Translations under genes and position numbers: made by a program
From: Clostridium drakei
GTDB lineage: Bacteria > Bacillota > Clostridia > Clostridiales > Clostridiaceae
NCBI RefSeq assembly: GCF_000633595.2
Contig: NZ_JIBU02000025.1
Span: 1 to 57,357 of the forward strand
Reading direction: 5' to 3'
Length of the DNA: 57,357 nucleotides
The notes under the pieces: generated by a model
Told to the model about the DNA's origin: nothing
Seen by the model: the letters and a program-made list of their open reading frames with translations, nothing else
Database searches by the model: none
Shown: in pieces, positions 1-7,994 of the stretch
Layout of the letters: every line of letters begins with the position of its first letter
How positions within the stretch are numbered: position 1 is the first letter of the stretch

Positions 1-103
1 ATAATTAAAACATTTAGCCGTGATGAAACACTTATCATATATCACGGAGTAAAAGTTAAAGTCCAAACTTCCACTGCACCTTTGCGTCGTAATATTTTTA
101 GAA
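1..103. repeat. Partial copy of a palindromic repeat element
   Basis: These bases are nearly identical to the reverse complement of about 17613-17714, with only a handful of substitutions. Shared blocks include the hairpin-forming CCGTGATATATGATAAG-type core and the CTTTGCGTCGTAATATT end. The match runs to the left edge of the window, so the element probably continues upstream. It ends about 25 bases before the methyltransferase stop codon. No coding potential is seen. It is one arm of a small mobile or REP/MITE-like palindromic element. Confidence 0.75.
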
Positions 104-128
104 TGTGAAAGTTGAGTTAGTAAGATAT

Positions 129-677
129 CTATATTTTTCTTGGTTTACATTTTATATAATCCTCATATTCTTCTTCAATATACCATAAATTTGATTGACC
201 AATTTTTTGTTTAGTAATTTTCCTAGATTGATGTCCATCTGCAAGATATAACCTTCCATTTTTCTTAATCATCCTATGTAAGTCTTTAAAAAATTTATTT
301 GGATTTTTTACTTGATGAAACATGTCCAAAGCATATATTACATCTACTGAATCATTATTTATTAATTGTAAACTATCCTTTAATAGGATGGAGGTAATAT
401 TCTTAAGGCTTTCTCTATTTACAAGTTTTTTTACAAATTCAATAGAAGCTTCATTTATATCCAAAGCGTAAACTTTACCTGTTGCGCCTACTAGCTTAGA
501 TGAGTATTTTAAGTGCCTTCCTGTGCCACAGCCGTAGTCTAAAACAATATATCCTTTATTAATTCCGAAACTATCAAGTATTTTTTCTTTGTTTTTAAAT
601 AAATTTTCAAAAAAATATGATATATTTAAAATCTTATAGTATAATTTTGTATTTTTAAAACTACTAATTTGAAACAC
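129..677 (-). CDS. Class I SAM-dependent methyltransferase
   Basis: A 182-residue Rossmann-fold methyltransferase of the Methyltransf_11/25 type. Motif I, VLDYGCGTG, lies at residues 45-53. It is followed by an acidic strand end (ALDINEAS, about 73-80), the post-motif DVIYALDMFHQV, and the late strand GRLYLADGH. The fold is complete but lacks extra domains, so the substrate cannot be told. The annotated start is a GTG directly against a weak AGGAA, so the true N-terminus is uncertain. The gene begins 14 bases after the stop of the upstream alpha/beta hydrolase on the same strand and probably shares its transcript. A role in small-molecule or lipid methylation is possible but unsupported. Confidence 0.85.
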   Translation of the reverse strand: MFQISSFKNTKLYYKILNISYFFENLFKNKEKILDSFGINKGYIVLDYGCGTGRHLKYSSKLVGATGKVYALDINEASIEFVKKLVNRESLKNITSILLKDSLQLINNDSVDVIYALDMFHQVKNPNKFFKDLHRMIKKNGRLYLADGHQSRKITKQKIGQSNLWYIEEEYEDYIKCKPRKI

Positions 678-691
678 TTCCTATACTTGCT

Positions 692-1888
692 TTATTTTCC
701 AATTAGAATTTTATTCACTTGATTAACAAAGTTATCACTTTCATTAATCCAAGGACTATGTCCAGAATGCTCAAACCAAATAATTTCTTTATGGGGAGCA
801 TCTAAAATATTGTAATAGTCTTCAATTAATGAAAGAGGAGCATTAATGTCGTGCTTTCCTATAAAAAAATAAACTGGTATTTCTATTTTTGCATAATCTT
901 TTCTTAAATTAATATTGTAAAGTTGAGGGTAAACATGATTGAAGGTATTAATAAGTCCCCTCATAAAGTTAATCTTATCTATAAGATCATATTCTGGTGA
1001 AAAGATATCTCTCCATGTATTAAATCGAGAATTATATATTTCCGGGTCTTTTTCCATATAAGAGCTTAAGTAATTTAAATACTCTGCACTTTTCCAAGTA
1101 ACATCTGTTCCATAATATGGTGGATAGCCATTTGATTTTAGTTTTGAAATCTTATTAGTATCATTTTTAATCTCAGCTATTTCAATAGCTTTCTTATAAT
1201 CTAATTCTTCTGTTTTAGAAAAATCAATCATTTGCCCTGTTCCAATAAAACTGTAATACTTTTTTGGATATTTTTCAGCCAAAAATATACCAAGGGCACT
1301 TCCCCATGACTCACCAACTAAATAAATTTTGTCCTTTTTAAATGTTTCACATAAATATTTAGTTAGTGCATATCCGTCTTGAATATAATTATTTACATTT
1401 AAGTTTTTAATATTTGTAGCATAATAGGATTTTCCAGAACCAGGCTGATCCCAATTCACAACAACGAAATTTTTCTCAAGTTTTTGAAGATTATAGCGTA
1501 CTGCTGCCATTTGGGTTCCACCTGGGCCTCCTGCCAAAAATAGTAATACTGGATTATTTCTATTTTCTCCTCTTATGCTAACCCACTCTTGTTTGCCATT
1601 TAATTCTACTCTCCTTAATTCAGCAATGCTTTCAGGTACAGTCTTTCCATTTTTATCCACAATTAAGGGAGTACTAGCTGAAAAATGACTAAATGCTATT
1701 AATATAAGCATAGATATAAATAAACTTCCTAAAATGATGGTATTTCTTTTTAATTTTAAGATTTTATTATTTAATGGAACTTTTTTCCTTATTTTTCTTA
1801 TCCACAACAATACACCAATGATAAGTTCCGTTATAAAGGTTCCAATAATTAAAATAAGAAGTATTACAAAAATAATTATCTGTATCAT
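692..1888 (-). CDS. Membrane-anchored alpha/beta hydrolase, proline iminopeptidase-like (S33)
   Basis: A 398-residue protein. Two hydrophobic segments near the N-terminus (about 1-30 and 48-68) anchor an alpha/beta hydrolase domain. The oxyanion-hole motif LFLAGGPGGTQ, nucleophile elbow GESWGSALG and late HSGHSPW histidine are typical of the peptidase S33/proline iminopeptidase group. Family members cleave N-terminal proline peptides or act as esterases; the substrate is unknown here. I use the ATG at 1888 because AGGAGTG sits just upstream; the GTG at 1897 overlaps that ribosome binding site. The gene is divergent from a TetR regulator with two operator-like dyads between them, so it is probably the repressed target. 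Confidence 0.85.
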   Translation of the reverse strand: MIQIIIFVILLILIIGTFITELIIGVLLWIRKIRKKVPLNNKILKLKRNTIILGSLFISMLILIAFSHFSASTPLIVDKNGKTVPESIAELRRVELNGKQEWVSIRGENRNNPVLLFLAGGPGGTQMAAVRYNLQKLEKNFVVVNWDQPGSGKSYYATNIKNLNVNNYIQDGYALTKYLCETFKKDKIYLVGESWGSALGIFLAEKYPKKYYSFIGTGQMIDFSKTEELDYKKAIEIAEIKNDTNKISKLKSNGYPPYYGTDVTWKSAEYLNYLSSYMEKDPEIYNSRFNTWRDIFSPEYDLIDKINFMRGLINTFNHVYPQLYNINLRKDYAKIEIPVYFFIGKHDINAPLSLIEDYYNILDAPHKEIIWFEHSGHSPWINESDNFVNQVNKILIGK

Positions 1889-1954
1889 AAAGGTCACTCC
1901 TATAAAAATATAAGTTGAACTAATTACATAGTGATTTTTCTTAATAATAAATTC

Positions 1955-1965
1955 GACTACCGGTC
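1955..1965. promoter_or_regulatory. Operator-like dyad, TetR site 1
   Basis: GACTACCGGTC, in the context TTCGAC...GGTCAGATT. It resembles a second site at 1996-2006 (GACCATTGGTC). The centres are 41 bases apart, about four helical turns, within the hydrolase-TetR divergent region. Inferred operator of the adjacent TetR protein. Confidence 0.55.
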
Positions 1966-1995
1966 AGATTTATACATTCATGTTATCATTTTTTC

Positions 1996-2030
1996 GACCA
2001 TTGGTCAAATTAAATTTATTGTGCTACAAT
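1996..2030 (+). promoter_or_regulatory. tetR promoter overlapping operator-like dyad 2
   Basis: GACCATTGGTC at 1996-2006 is a dyad whose right half supplies a -35-like TTGGTC (2001-2006). An 18-base spacer leads to TACAAT (2025-2030). Overlap of operator and -35 is the usual layout for an autorepressed TetR gene. Confidence 0.55.
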
Positions 2031-2052
2031 AAATTTAAGGTAGGTGCTGTGA

Positions 2053-2664
2053 ATGGATAAAAAAGAATTAATACTGAATGCTATGATGGATTTATTGGCA
2101 GAGGAAAAAGGTGCTACTTGTTCTGTTAGTGATATTGCAAAAAAAGCTGGAATTGGAAAGGGAAGTATATATTATTATTTTAGATCTAAAGAAGAAATTT
2201 TTGATGCGCTAGTTGAACGTGTATATAATGAAATTATTGATAAATGTAAGGTCGTTATTGATACTTCAAAAGTAAATGCTATAGAAAAACTATCCTTACT
2301 GATTCAAAGTTATAGAAGTTCTATGATATTATCTTCAATTGATTCATATCTGCATCAACAACATAATGCAGCAATACATCAAAAATCTCTTGCAAAAATA
2401 TTATCATCTCTTTCTCCAATTATTACAGATATTATTAAACAAGGTATTGATGAAAGGTTATTTCAGTGTGATAGACCAGAAGAAACTGCTGAAATTATTT
2501 TATCTACATACTGCTTTTTATTTGATCCTGGTATATTCTCATGGACTCAGGAGCAAGTTTCTAATAAGACAAAGGCATTAGCTGATTTATTAGAACGTGG
2601 ATTGATGGCACCAAAGGGGAGCATGCAATTTCTTTGTAATTCTGTTACTAAATTTCATTTATAA
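2053..2664 (+). CDS. TetR/AcrR family transcriptional regulator
   Basis: A 203-residue one-component repressor. The N-terminal helix-turn-helix covers about residues 5-50, with the classical recognition segment SDIAKKAGIGKGSIYYYF followed by RSKEEIFDALV. The C-terminal helical part is the ligand and dimerisation domain and gives no clue to the inducer. The start is supported by a GGTAGGTG-like site just upstream. It is divergent from the hydrolase-methyltransferase pair and flanked by two operator-like dyads, so it probably represses both itself and that pair. A hairpin terminator follows. Confidence 0.92.
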   Translation: MDKKELILNAMMDLLAEEKGATCSVSDIAKKAGIGKGSIYYYFRSKEEIFDALVERVYNEIIDKCKVVIDTSKVNAIEKLSLLIQSYRSSMILSSIDSYLHQQHNAAIHQKSLAKILSSLSPIITDIIKQGIDERLFQCDRPEETAEIILSTYCFLFDPGIFSWTQEQVSNKTKALADLLERGLMAPKGSMQFLCNSVTKFHL

Positions 2665-2671
2665 AAAATAA

Positions 2672-2718
2672 TAGGCTATCTGAAAATGTATATGTATTTT
2701 CAGATAGCTATCTTTTTA
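2672..2718. terminator. Bidirectional hairpin terminator
   Basis: The arms GCTATCTGAAAAT and ATTTTCAGATAGC flank a short loop, with ATCTTTTTATA after it. It lies between the convergent tetR (+) and araC-type (-) genes. Confidence 0.75.
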
Positions 2719-2786
2719 TAATATAATTAGAATTGTTACTTTGTTTTAAATCTGCAAGTTAAACAACATTATTATAGCATTTAATA

Positions 2787-3659
2787 CTAAATATGAATTG
2801 AATTTTTCTTAAACTTTGCAGGAGAAATATTTTTATACCTTTTAAAAAGTCTACTGAAATAATTTGTATCATTGAATCCACAATTTAAGGCTATTTCAGT
2901 TATGTTAAGGTTGTTTTCGTGTAAAAGGTCTATAGCTTTGTCTATTCTTAATTTATTTATATAGTCTATGGTAGACTTGCCAGTGATTTGTTTGAACAGT
3001 CTGCAAAAGTGATAATTGCTCACATTAGCCATAGCTGCAAGTTTGCTAATGGTTATTTTCTGAGTGAAATTATTTTCTATAAATTTTAGTATATCACTAA
3101 AGCGTTTTAAATTATTGACTTGAGAATTGAATTCTTCCTTAGTGAGAATTTTTTCTATGTAGCCTCTAATTAATAATACAATCAATTCATATATATATGA
3201 TTTTACAGCTAATTCAAAGCCAATTTCTTTTTTAAAGTATTCACCAATTATTTTATTAATACAATTCAATATATCATTGTCATTACGTACCAAAGGTTTA
3301 AATAAAATTAAATTTTGTGATAAAGGAGCTATAAATTTAGTTTGACAGGAATCTATTTGGTTGCTAAAAAGAAATGGTAAACCAACTCTAATAACATAGT
3401 AGGATAAATAATCATACAAGCTTTCAATATAATGCATCTCATTGCTGTTTATAATCACTATATCTTTAGCTTTAACTTTTATTTTTTTAGAATTACAGTT
3501 AAGTATGCCTTCACCTTCGGTAATATAAAAAAATTGAATATGTTCATGCCAGTGGATGTTAAAGGCAGGTCCAGTATTATTGTGTTCTTTTTTAAATATA
3601 TCCACAAAAAAGTTTTCATCAGGCATTTTTTTATAGAAATAGTTTGAGTAATCCTTCAT
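2787..3659 (-). CDS. AraC family transcriptional regulator with N-terminal cupin
   Basis: A 290-residue regulator. The N-terminal half is a cupin-like sensor (HWHEHIQFFYITEGEG near residues 35-55). The C-terminal ~100 residues carry two helix-turn-helices of the HTH_18 type, including ISKLAAMANVSNYHFCRLFK and ITEIALNCGFNDTNYFSRLFKRY. Such proteins usually activate in response to a sugar, metabolite or drug. The start is the ATG at 3659, well spaced from AAGGA; the GTG at 3668 is too close to it. It is divergent from a DHA2 MFS exporter and probably controls it from the 144-base intergenic region. Confidence 0.92.
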   Translation of the reverse strand: MKDYSNYFYKKMPDENFFVDIFKKEHNNTGPAFNIHWHEHIQFFYITEGEGILNCNSKKIKVKAKDIVIINSNEMHYIESLYDYLSYYVIRVGLPFLFSNQIDSCQTKFIAPLSQNLILFKPLVRNDNDILNCINKIIGEYFKKEIGFELAVKSYIYELIVLLIRGYIEKILTKEEFNSQVNNLKRFSDILKFIENNFTQKITISKLAAMANVSNYHFCRLFKQITGKSTIDYINKLRIDKAIDLLHENNLNITEIALNCGFNDTNYFSRLFKRYKNISPAKFKKNSIHI

Positions 3660-3803
3660 TAAAAACACATCCTTATCAAAATAGTGCTAATATAAAGCAA
3701 TATAATCCATGAAATATACTGTATATATTGATATTATAAGATTAACAATTTAAATTGTAAATATCAATAATGTGCTATTAGCATTATAAAGAAAGGATAA
3801 ATT

Positions 3804-5267
3804 ATGAAGGAGATAAATAAAGATATATATAAAAATAAATGGCCTATTTTATTTGTAGTTGTATCAATGTCTTTTATGGCATGTATAGATTCTAGCATTG
3901 TCAATGTGGCACTACCAGTAATGTCAAAAAAGTTATCAGTTTCTATGGCATCTATAGAATGGGTAATAGTAAGTTATGTAATGACCATTTGTTCAATAAT
4001 TTTAATATTTGGAAGGCTAGGGGACATAAAGGGAAAAATAAGAGTATTTAGATTTGGGATAGTTATTTTTACACTTGCATCTTTTATGTGTGGATTTTCA
4101 AATAATTTAATACAATTAGTGTTCTTTAGAATAGTGCAAGGAATTGGTGCAGCAGCTTATATGGCTAATAATCAAGGAATAATTACTCAAGTATTTCCTA
4201 AAAATGAGAGAGGTAAAGCTTTAGGAATTTTAGGATCTTTTGTAGCAATGGGAACACTTATAGGTCCTCCTGCAGGAGGGTTTATAATATCTGTAATGGA
4301 ATGGAATTATATATTTTTAATTAATGTACCTTTAGGTATTGCTGCATTTATATTAGGCTTAAAGGTGTTTCCTAAATCAGAAAGCAATAGTGAAAAAATT
4401 GATATGAAAGGAGCAGTTCTGTTTTTTATAGTAGTTATATGTTTATTTACAGCTTTAACTTGGGGACAAAAAATAGGATACAATAATCCTATAATTATTT
4501 TAGGCTTTGTAGTATCAATTATAAGTTTTGTAATATTTATTAAATTGGAAGATAAAATAAATAATCCTCTTTTGCAGTTGGATATTTTTAAAAATAATGT
4601 ATTTTCTATAAGTTTATTTTGTGCTTTTATTTCTTTTGTATGTTTAAGTGCATCAGGTATTTTAATACCTTTTTATCTTCAGGATACCCTTAAGTTAACT
4701 TCAAGGACCGCAGGAGTGATCATGATGGTGCAGCCTCTAATTATTGCAGTACTTTCTCCATTAAGCGGCAATTTATCAGATAAAATTGGATCAGAATTTT
4801 TAACTTTTTTAGGATTAATATTTACAAGTATGGGGTTTTTACTTATGTCTTTTTTAAATGAAAAATCATCAATAATGCTTATAATAAGTTTTGTAAGTGT
4901 AATAGCATTAGGAAATGCATTATTTCAACCATCTAACAATTCCTTGATAATGTCTTCTGTTCCAAAAGATAAGTTGGGTATTGCAGGTAGTGTTAATTCA
5001 CTTACAAGAAATTTAGGACAAATTTTTGGAGTTACATTAGCTACAAGTTTTTTATATGTTTGTATGAGCTATAAAATAGGTTATCATGTTGTAGATTATA
5101 TAGTAGGAAGAGATGATGTATTTATATATGGAATGAGATGGGTATATGCTATTTTGGTTATTATATGTGGAATGGGATGGATGCTTACTGCTTTTAGGCT
5201 ATACAAAAGTAAAACTAAAGCAGATTTAAATACAGAAAATTATAAAAAGAAAATTAGCCGTTTATAG
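3804..5267 (+). CDS. MFS multidrug exporter, DHA2 (EmrB/QacA) family
   Basis: A 487-residue, 14-helix major facilitator. Visible family features are DSSIVNVALPVM in helix 1, GRLGDIKGKIRVF in loop 2-3, FRIVQGIGAAAYM, and the motif-C-like segment GTLIGPPAGGFI in helix 5. Family members export drugs, dyes or amphipathic compounds using the proton gradient. The ATG is preceded by AAAGGA. It is divergent from an AraC regulator, and a shared terminator separates it from the convergent next gene. The substrate is unknown. Confidence 0.92.
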   Translation: MKEINKDIYKNKWPILFVVVSMSFMACIDSSIVNVALPVMSKKLSVSMASIEWVIVSYVMTICSIILIFGRLGDIKGKIRVFRFGIVIFTLASFMCGFSNNLIQLVFFRIVQGIGAAAYMANNQGIITQVFPKNERGKALGILGSFVAMGTLIGPPAGGFIISVMEWNYIFLINVPLGIAAFILGLKVFPKSESNSEKIDMKGAVLFFIVVICLFTALTWGQKIGYNNPIIILGFVVSIISFVIFIKLEDKINNPLLQLDIFKNNVFSISLFCAFISFVCLSASGILIPFYLQDTLKLTSRTAGVIMMVQPLIIAVLSPLSGNLSDKIGSEFLTFLGLIFTSMGFLLMSFLNEKSSIMLIISFVSVIALGNALFQPSNNSLIMSSVPKDKLGIAGSVNSLTRNLGQIFGVTLATSFLYVCMSYKIGYHVVDYIVGRDDVFIYGMRWVYAILVIICGMGWMLTAFRLYKSKTKADLNTENYKKKISRL

Positions 5268-5278
5268 CTATAAAGAAA

Positions 5279-5302
5279 ACTACCGGCTTTAGCCGGTAGT
5301 CA
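5279..5302. terminator. Bidirectional terminator
   Basis: ACTACCGGCT-TT-AGCCGGTAGT is a perfect 10-bp stem between convergent genes. An A-rich left flank (T-rich on the minus strand) suits termination of the minus-strand desulfidase-type gene, and the stem also ends the MFS transcript. Confidence 0.8.
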
Positions 5303-5312
5303 TTATAAAAAG

Positions 5313-6578
5313 TTATTTTCCTATCATGATATTAAGAATTTCTACATCAGTGGATTTCATTCCTTGACGTCCCATACGACCGATGTTCTGAATTGTCTTT
5401 TCATAATCTTTTTCAACAATTCCTTCTCCAAATGGGAATACTAAACCATGTTTTGCCATTTCGTAACCCATGATTCCAGCATCTACTGAACTTGAAATTT
5501 TTGCTGCGCATGAAGCTTTAGCTCCATCGCATACAATACCGCCAACATTACCAACAGCATTGATTATAGTCTTTCCTATTGTATCATAATCGCCACCATT
5601 TAGATAAGCAATACCACAAGCTGCAGCTGTTCCTGCTGATACAGCTCCACAGTAAGCAGATAAATTTCCTATATAACGTTTTTGATGTAACGATATAAGG
5701 TTAGTTAAAACAAGAGCTCTGTAAAGTTTATCTTCATCTGCTCCCATATCTTCAGCATAAACTAAAACTGGCATAGTACAAGTGATTCCTTGATTACCAC
5801 TTCCTGAGTTGATGACTACTGGAAGAGCACATCCGTTCATTCTTGCGTCAGATCCTGCTGCTGCTGCTGCTCTTGCTTTAGTACGAACATCATTACCGCC
5901 AAATTTCATAAGTGTTTGTCCAACTTGAGCACCCCAATTATGAGTTAAGCCTTCTTCTGATATAGCAGAATTACATTTAATTTGTGTGCTGATAACATCT
6001 CTTACATCATCCAAGTTTACTTCATTAGCAAATTGAAGTATATCTTTAATATTAAGCTTTGACTTATCTCCAGATTGCTGAGTTATAACATCAGCTTGTT
6101 CAAATAATACTTTGCCATTTTTTTCGATTTTGGCAATGTGGTTATGTTTTGTTCTAACTTCTACGGCTGCAACATCCTGTCCAGCTGTTAATTCTGCACG
6201 AATGAAAAGATTTTCTTCTCCTTCTTCTAATTCACAGCTGCAGATTCCCTTTTGATATAATTCTTTAGTCTTATCAATGTCTTCCTGCTGTACTTCGCTG
6301 ATAACTTGAAGCTCTAAATCTGCTTTTCCTGCTACAGCACCTAAGATAGCTGCTACTTCTACACCTTTTTGTCCACCAGAATTAGGTACGATAACTCCCT
6401 TTACATTTTTAATAATATTTCCACTGCATCGAACAAGCATTTTTTCTGGTATCTGCCCAAGAACTTCTCTTGCTTTTGCAGCTGTAAATGCAATAGCAAT
6501 AGGTTCTGTACATCCCATAGCAGGAATTAATTCTCCTTTTAATATTTTAACGTAGTTATCATATTGAATTTTATTCAT
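5313..6578 (-). CDS. UPF0597/CyuA-type L-cysteine desulfidase or serine dehydratase-like protein
   Basis: A 421-residue protein of the UPF0597 (COG3681, YhaM/CyuA) family, related to the alpha subunit of iron-sulfur L-serine dehydratase. Recognisable parts are AMGCTEPIAIAF near the N-terminus, VVINSGSGNQGITCTMPV in the middle, and a C-terminal region with Cys residues (CGAVSAG, GGIVCDGAKASC) likely to ligate a [4Fe-4S] cluster. Characterised relatives deaminate L-cysteine to pyruvate, ammonia and sulfide in anaerobes. AGGAGG precedes the ATG. The divergent GntR regulator suggests substrate-responsive catabolic control. Serine or another amino acid as substrate is an alternative. Confidence 0.88.
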   Translation of the reverse strand: MNKIQYDNYVKILKGELIPAMGCTEPIAIAFTAAKAREVLGQIPEKMLVRCSGNIIKNVKGVIVPNSGGQKGVEVAAILGAVAGKADLELQVISEVQQEDIDKTKELYQKGICSCELEEGEENLFIRAELTAGQDVAAVEVRTKHNHIAKIEKNGKVLFEQADVITQQSGDKSKLNIKDILQFANEVNLDDVRDVISTQIKCNSAISEEGLTHNWGAQVGQTLMKFGGNDVRTKARAAAAAGSDARMNGCALPVVINSGSGNQGITCTMPVLVYAEDMGADEDKLYRALVLTNLISLHQKRYIGNLSAYCGAVSAGTAAACGIAYLNGGDYDTIGKTIINAVGNVGGIVCDGAKASCAAKISSSVDAGIMGYEMAKHGLVFPFGEGIVEKDYEKTIQNIGRMGRQGMKSTDVEILNIMIGK

Positions 6579-6956
6579 TAAAAATACCTCCTAATATATA
6601 ATAATTAATTATTTTTCTTCCTAATATGATTACAAGAATATTTAGTATAGCTGTAATAGTAATAATTATTGCTTTATATTATGTAATTGTATACTTCAAC
6701 ATGCAACCTAATCATATCACAGGAAAATGTAATAATCAATATTATATGTGATATTTGTGCAATGTATTTGATTACATTGGATATATAATGAAAAAATTTC
6801 AAATTTAATGTAAAAAATAATGGTATGTACTATTTTGTGATATGATCACAGATGTTGAATTATTTATTGATTGGAACCAAGTCTTTTTATATTGACTTCC
6901 TTTCTTTTTAAATGTATAATAACTTGACAACAATATTGGCATAAGGAGGTCGTTTT
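6579..6956. promoter_or_regulatory. Divergent control region, desulfidase-like gene and gntR
   Basis: No gene is seen in these 378 bases. For gntR there is a consensus promoter: TTGACT at 6892-6897, a 17-base spacer and TATAAT at 6915-6920, with AAGGAGG at 6943-6949 fixing the ATG at 6957. A perfect dyad TGTGAT-ATG-ATCACA lies at 6836-6850. A related half site ATCATATCACAG occurs near 6711-6722 and TATGTGATATTTG near 6745. These are candidate operators for GntR or a global regulator. Confidence 0.65.
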
Positions 6957-7616
6957 ATGGGTGAAAAAAGCTTGGATACATTAAAAAATCAAATTTATAA
7001 TGCTTTATTTTCTGATATTATTAATGGAGTATATTCTCCAAATACTATCTTAACTGAAAAATTTTTAATGGAAAAGTATGGCGTTAGTCGTGCACCTATA
7101 CGTGAAGCGCTTACACAGCTTATTGGAACTCATATATTGGCCAGTATTCCAAGGCAGGGTTATAAAATTATTCAGCCAAGTTCTAATAAACTATTGGAAA
7201 TTACAAAATTTCGTTCTGCTTTAGAGTGTTCTTTTTTAGAAAATTATTGCATGTATATAGATGAAACCTCAATAAAAGAATTGAAAAATATTTGCATGGG
7301 TCACACCAATTGTCCAGATAATGATTTTATGGTTCGTTGGAATTATAATTGTCAGTTTCATTTGAAATTGTTCTCCATTTATGGCAATCATTATGCATAT
7401 AAACTTCTGGAAGATGCCATGAATATTCAAACTATTTGCTTTGTACAGAGAAAGCATTATAGTAGAACCAGTTTGCATATGGTTTTAATTGATTATTTGG
7501 AAAGAGGAGAAATTGAAATGGCTGTTAACATTTTGAAGGCAGATATTGAGAATCTCATGATTCCAGATATTGTTCCTATTCCAATAAATAAGGATAAAAA
7601 AGTAGATATGTCATAA
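6957..7616 (+). CDS. GntR family transcriptional regulator (FadR/FCD-like)
   Basis: A 219-residue regulator. The N-terminal winged helix (about residues 8-72) contains LMEKYGVSRAPIREALTQL and the wing IPRQGYKII. The C-terminal part is helical and of FCD size, a domain that usually binds small organic acids or amino-acid-derived ligands. The start is well defined by AAGGAGG and a consensus promoter. Being divergent from the CyuA-like enzyme makes that enzyme its most likely target. A strong terminator follows. Confidence 0.9.
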   Translation: MGEKSLDTLKNQIYNALFSDIINGVYSPNTILTEKFLMEKYGVSRAPIREALTQLIGTHILASIPRQGYKIIQPSSNKLLEITKFRSALECSFLENYCMYIDETSIKELKNICMGHTNCPDNDFMVRWNYNCQFHLKLFSIYGNHYAYKLLEDAMNIQTICFVQRKHYSRTSLHMVLIDYLERGEIEMAVNILKADIENLMIPDIVPIPINKDKKVDMS

Positions 7617-7666
7617 ATATATTTTTAGTTGACAATTAAATAAAACAATGAGTTAAATAAATTTAA

Positions 7667-7724
7667 AAAACCAAGAATTTTTGAAAGTTTATCATTAAAA
7701 CATCAAAAATTCTTGGTTTTAATA
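7667..7724 (+). terminator. Terminator after gntR
   Basis: An 18-bp perfect stem (AAAACCAAGAATTTTTGA with its complement at 7703-7720) ends in GGTTTTAATATTT. Confidence 0.85.
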
Positions 7725-7799
7725 TTTGCTTTTAAATTATAAATTTTCAGATAAAATTAATAATGTTTCTGCATTTAACTTGAAGTTAAGCTTCCATGC

Positions 7800-7874
7800 T
7801 TACAATAATGTAACTTTATTTAATGGATATTGTAAGGTAAATAAATGGCTCATGCTAAAGCTGTTTTTTATAAT
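7800..7874 (+). promoter_or_regulatory. Bce-module promoter copy 1: TTACA-N4-TGTAA dyad, TGTAAGGTAAA, TATAAT
   Basis: TTACA-ATAA-TGTAA (7800-7813) is followed 22 bases later by a second TGTAA in TGTAAGGTAAA (7831). TATAAT lies at 7869-7874, 38 bases beyond the second TGTAA. The -35 position (TGGCTC) is poor, as in activator-dependent promoters. The same parts with exactly the same spacing occur at 10046-10120 before the ABC transporter. Inferred binding sites for the linked OmpR-type regulator. Confidence 0.7.
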
Positions 7875-7936
7875 TTATTTAAAGGTTAAAGTTAAAGAAT
7901 ATGTATAGTTCTAAACTTGAAACTTTAAATAAGTAA

Positions 7937-7969
7937 TCTTAAGAAAAATGCTAGTTAATTTCTTAAGAT
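7937..7969 (+). promoter_or_regulatory. 5'-UTR hairpin before serine hydrolase gene
   Basis: The arms ATCTTAAGAAA and TTTCTTAAGAT form an 11-bp stem that swallows the upstream in-frame ATG at 7968. This supports the later ATG at 7995 as the real start and may stabilise the message. Confidence 0.45.
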
Positions 7970-7994
7970 GCTAAAGTTATGGAGGAACATGAGC

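Noticed and set aside
7726-7908. 60-codon open frame before the serine hydrolase
   Set aside because: It overlaps the duplicated dyad promoter, has no ribosome binding site, and its sequence is A+T-driven. It is explained by the regulatory region.
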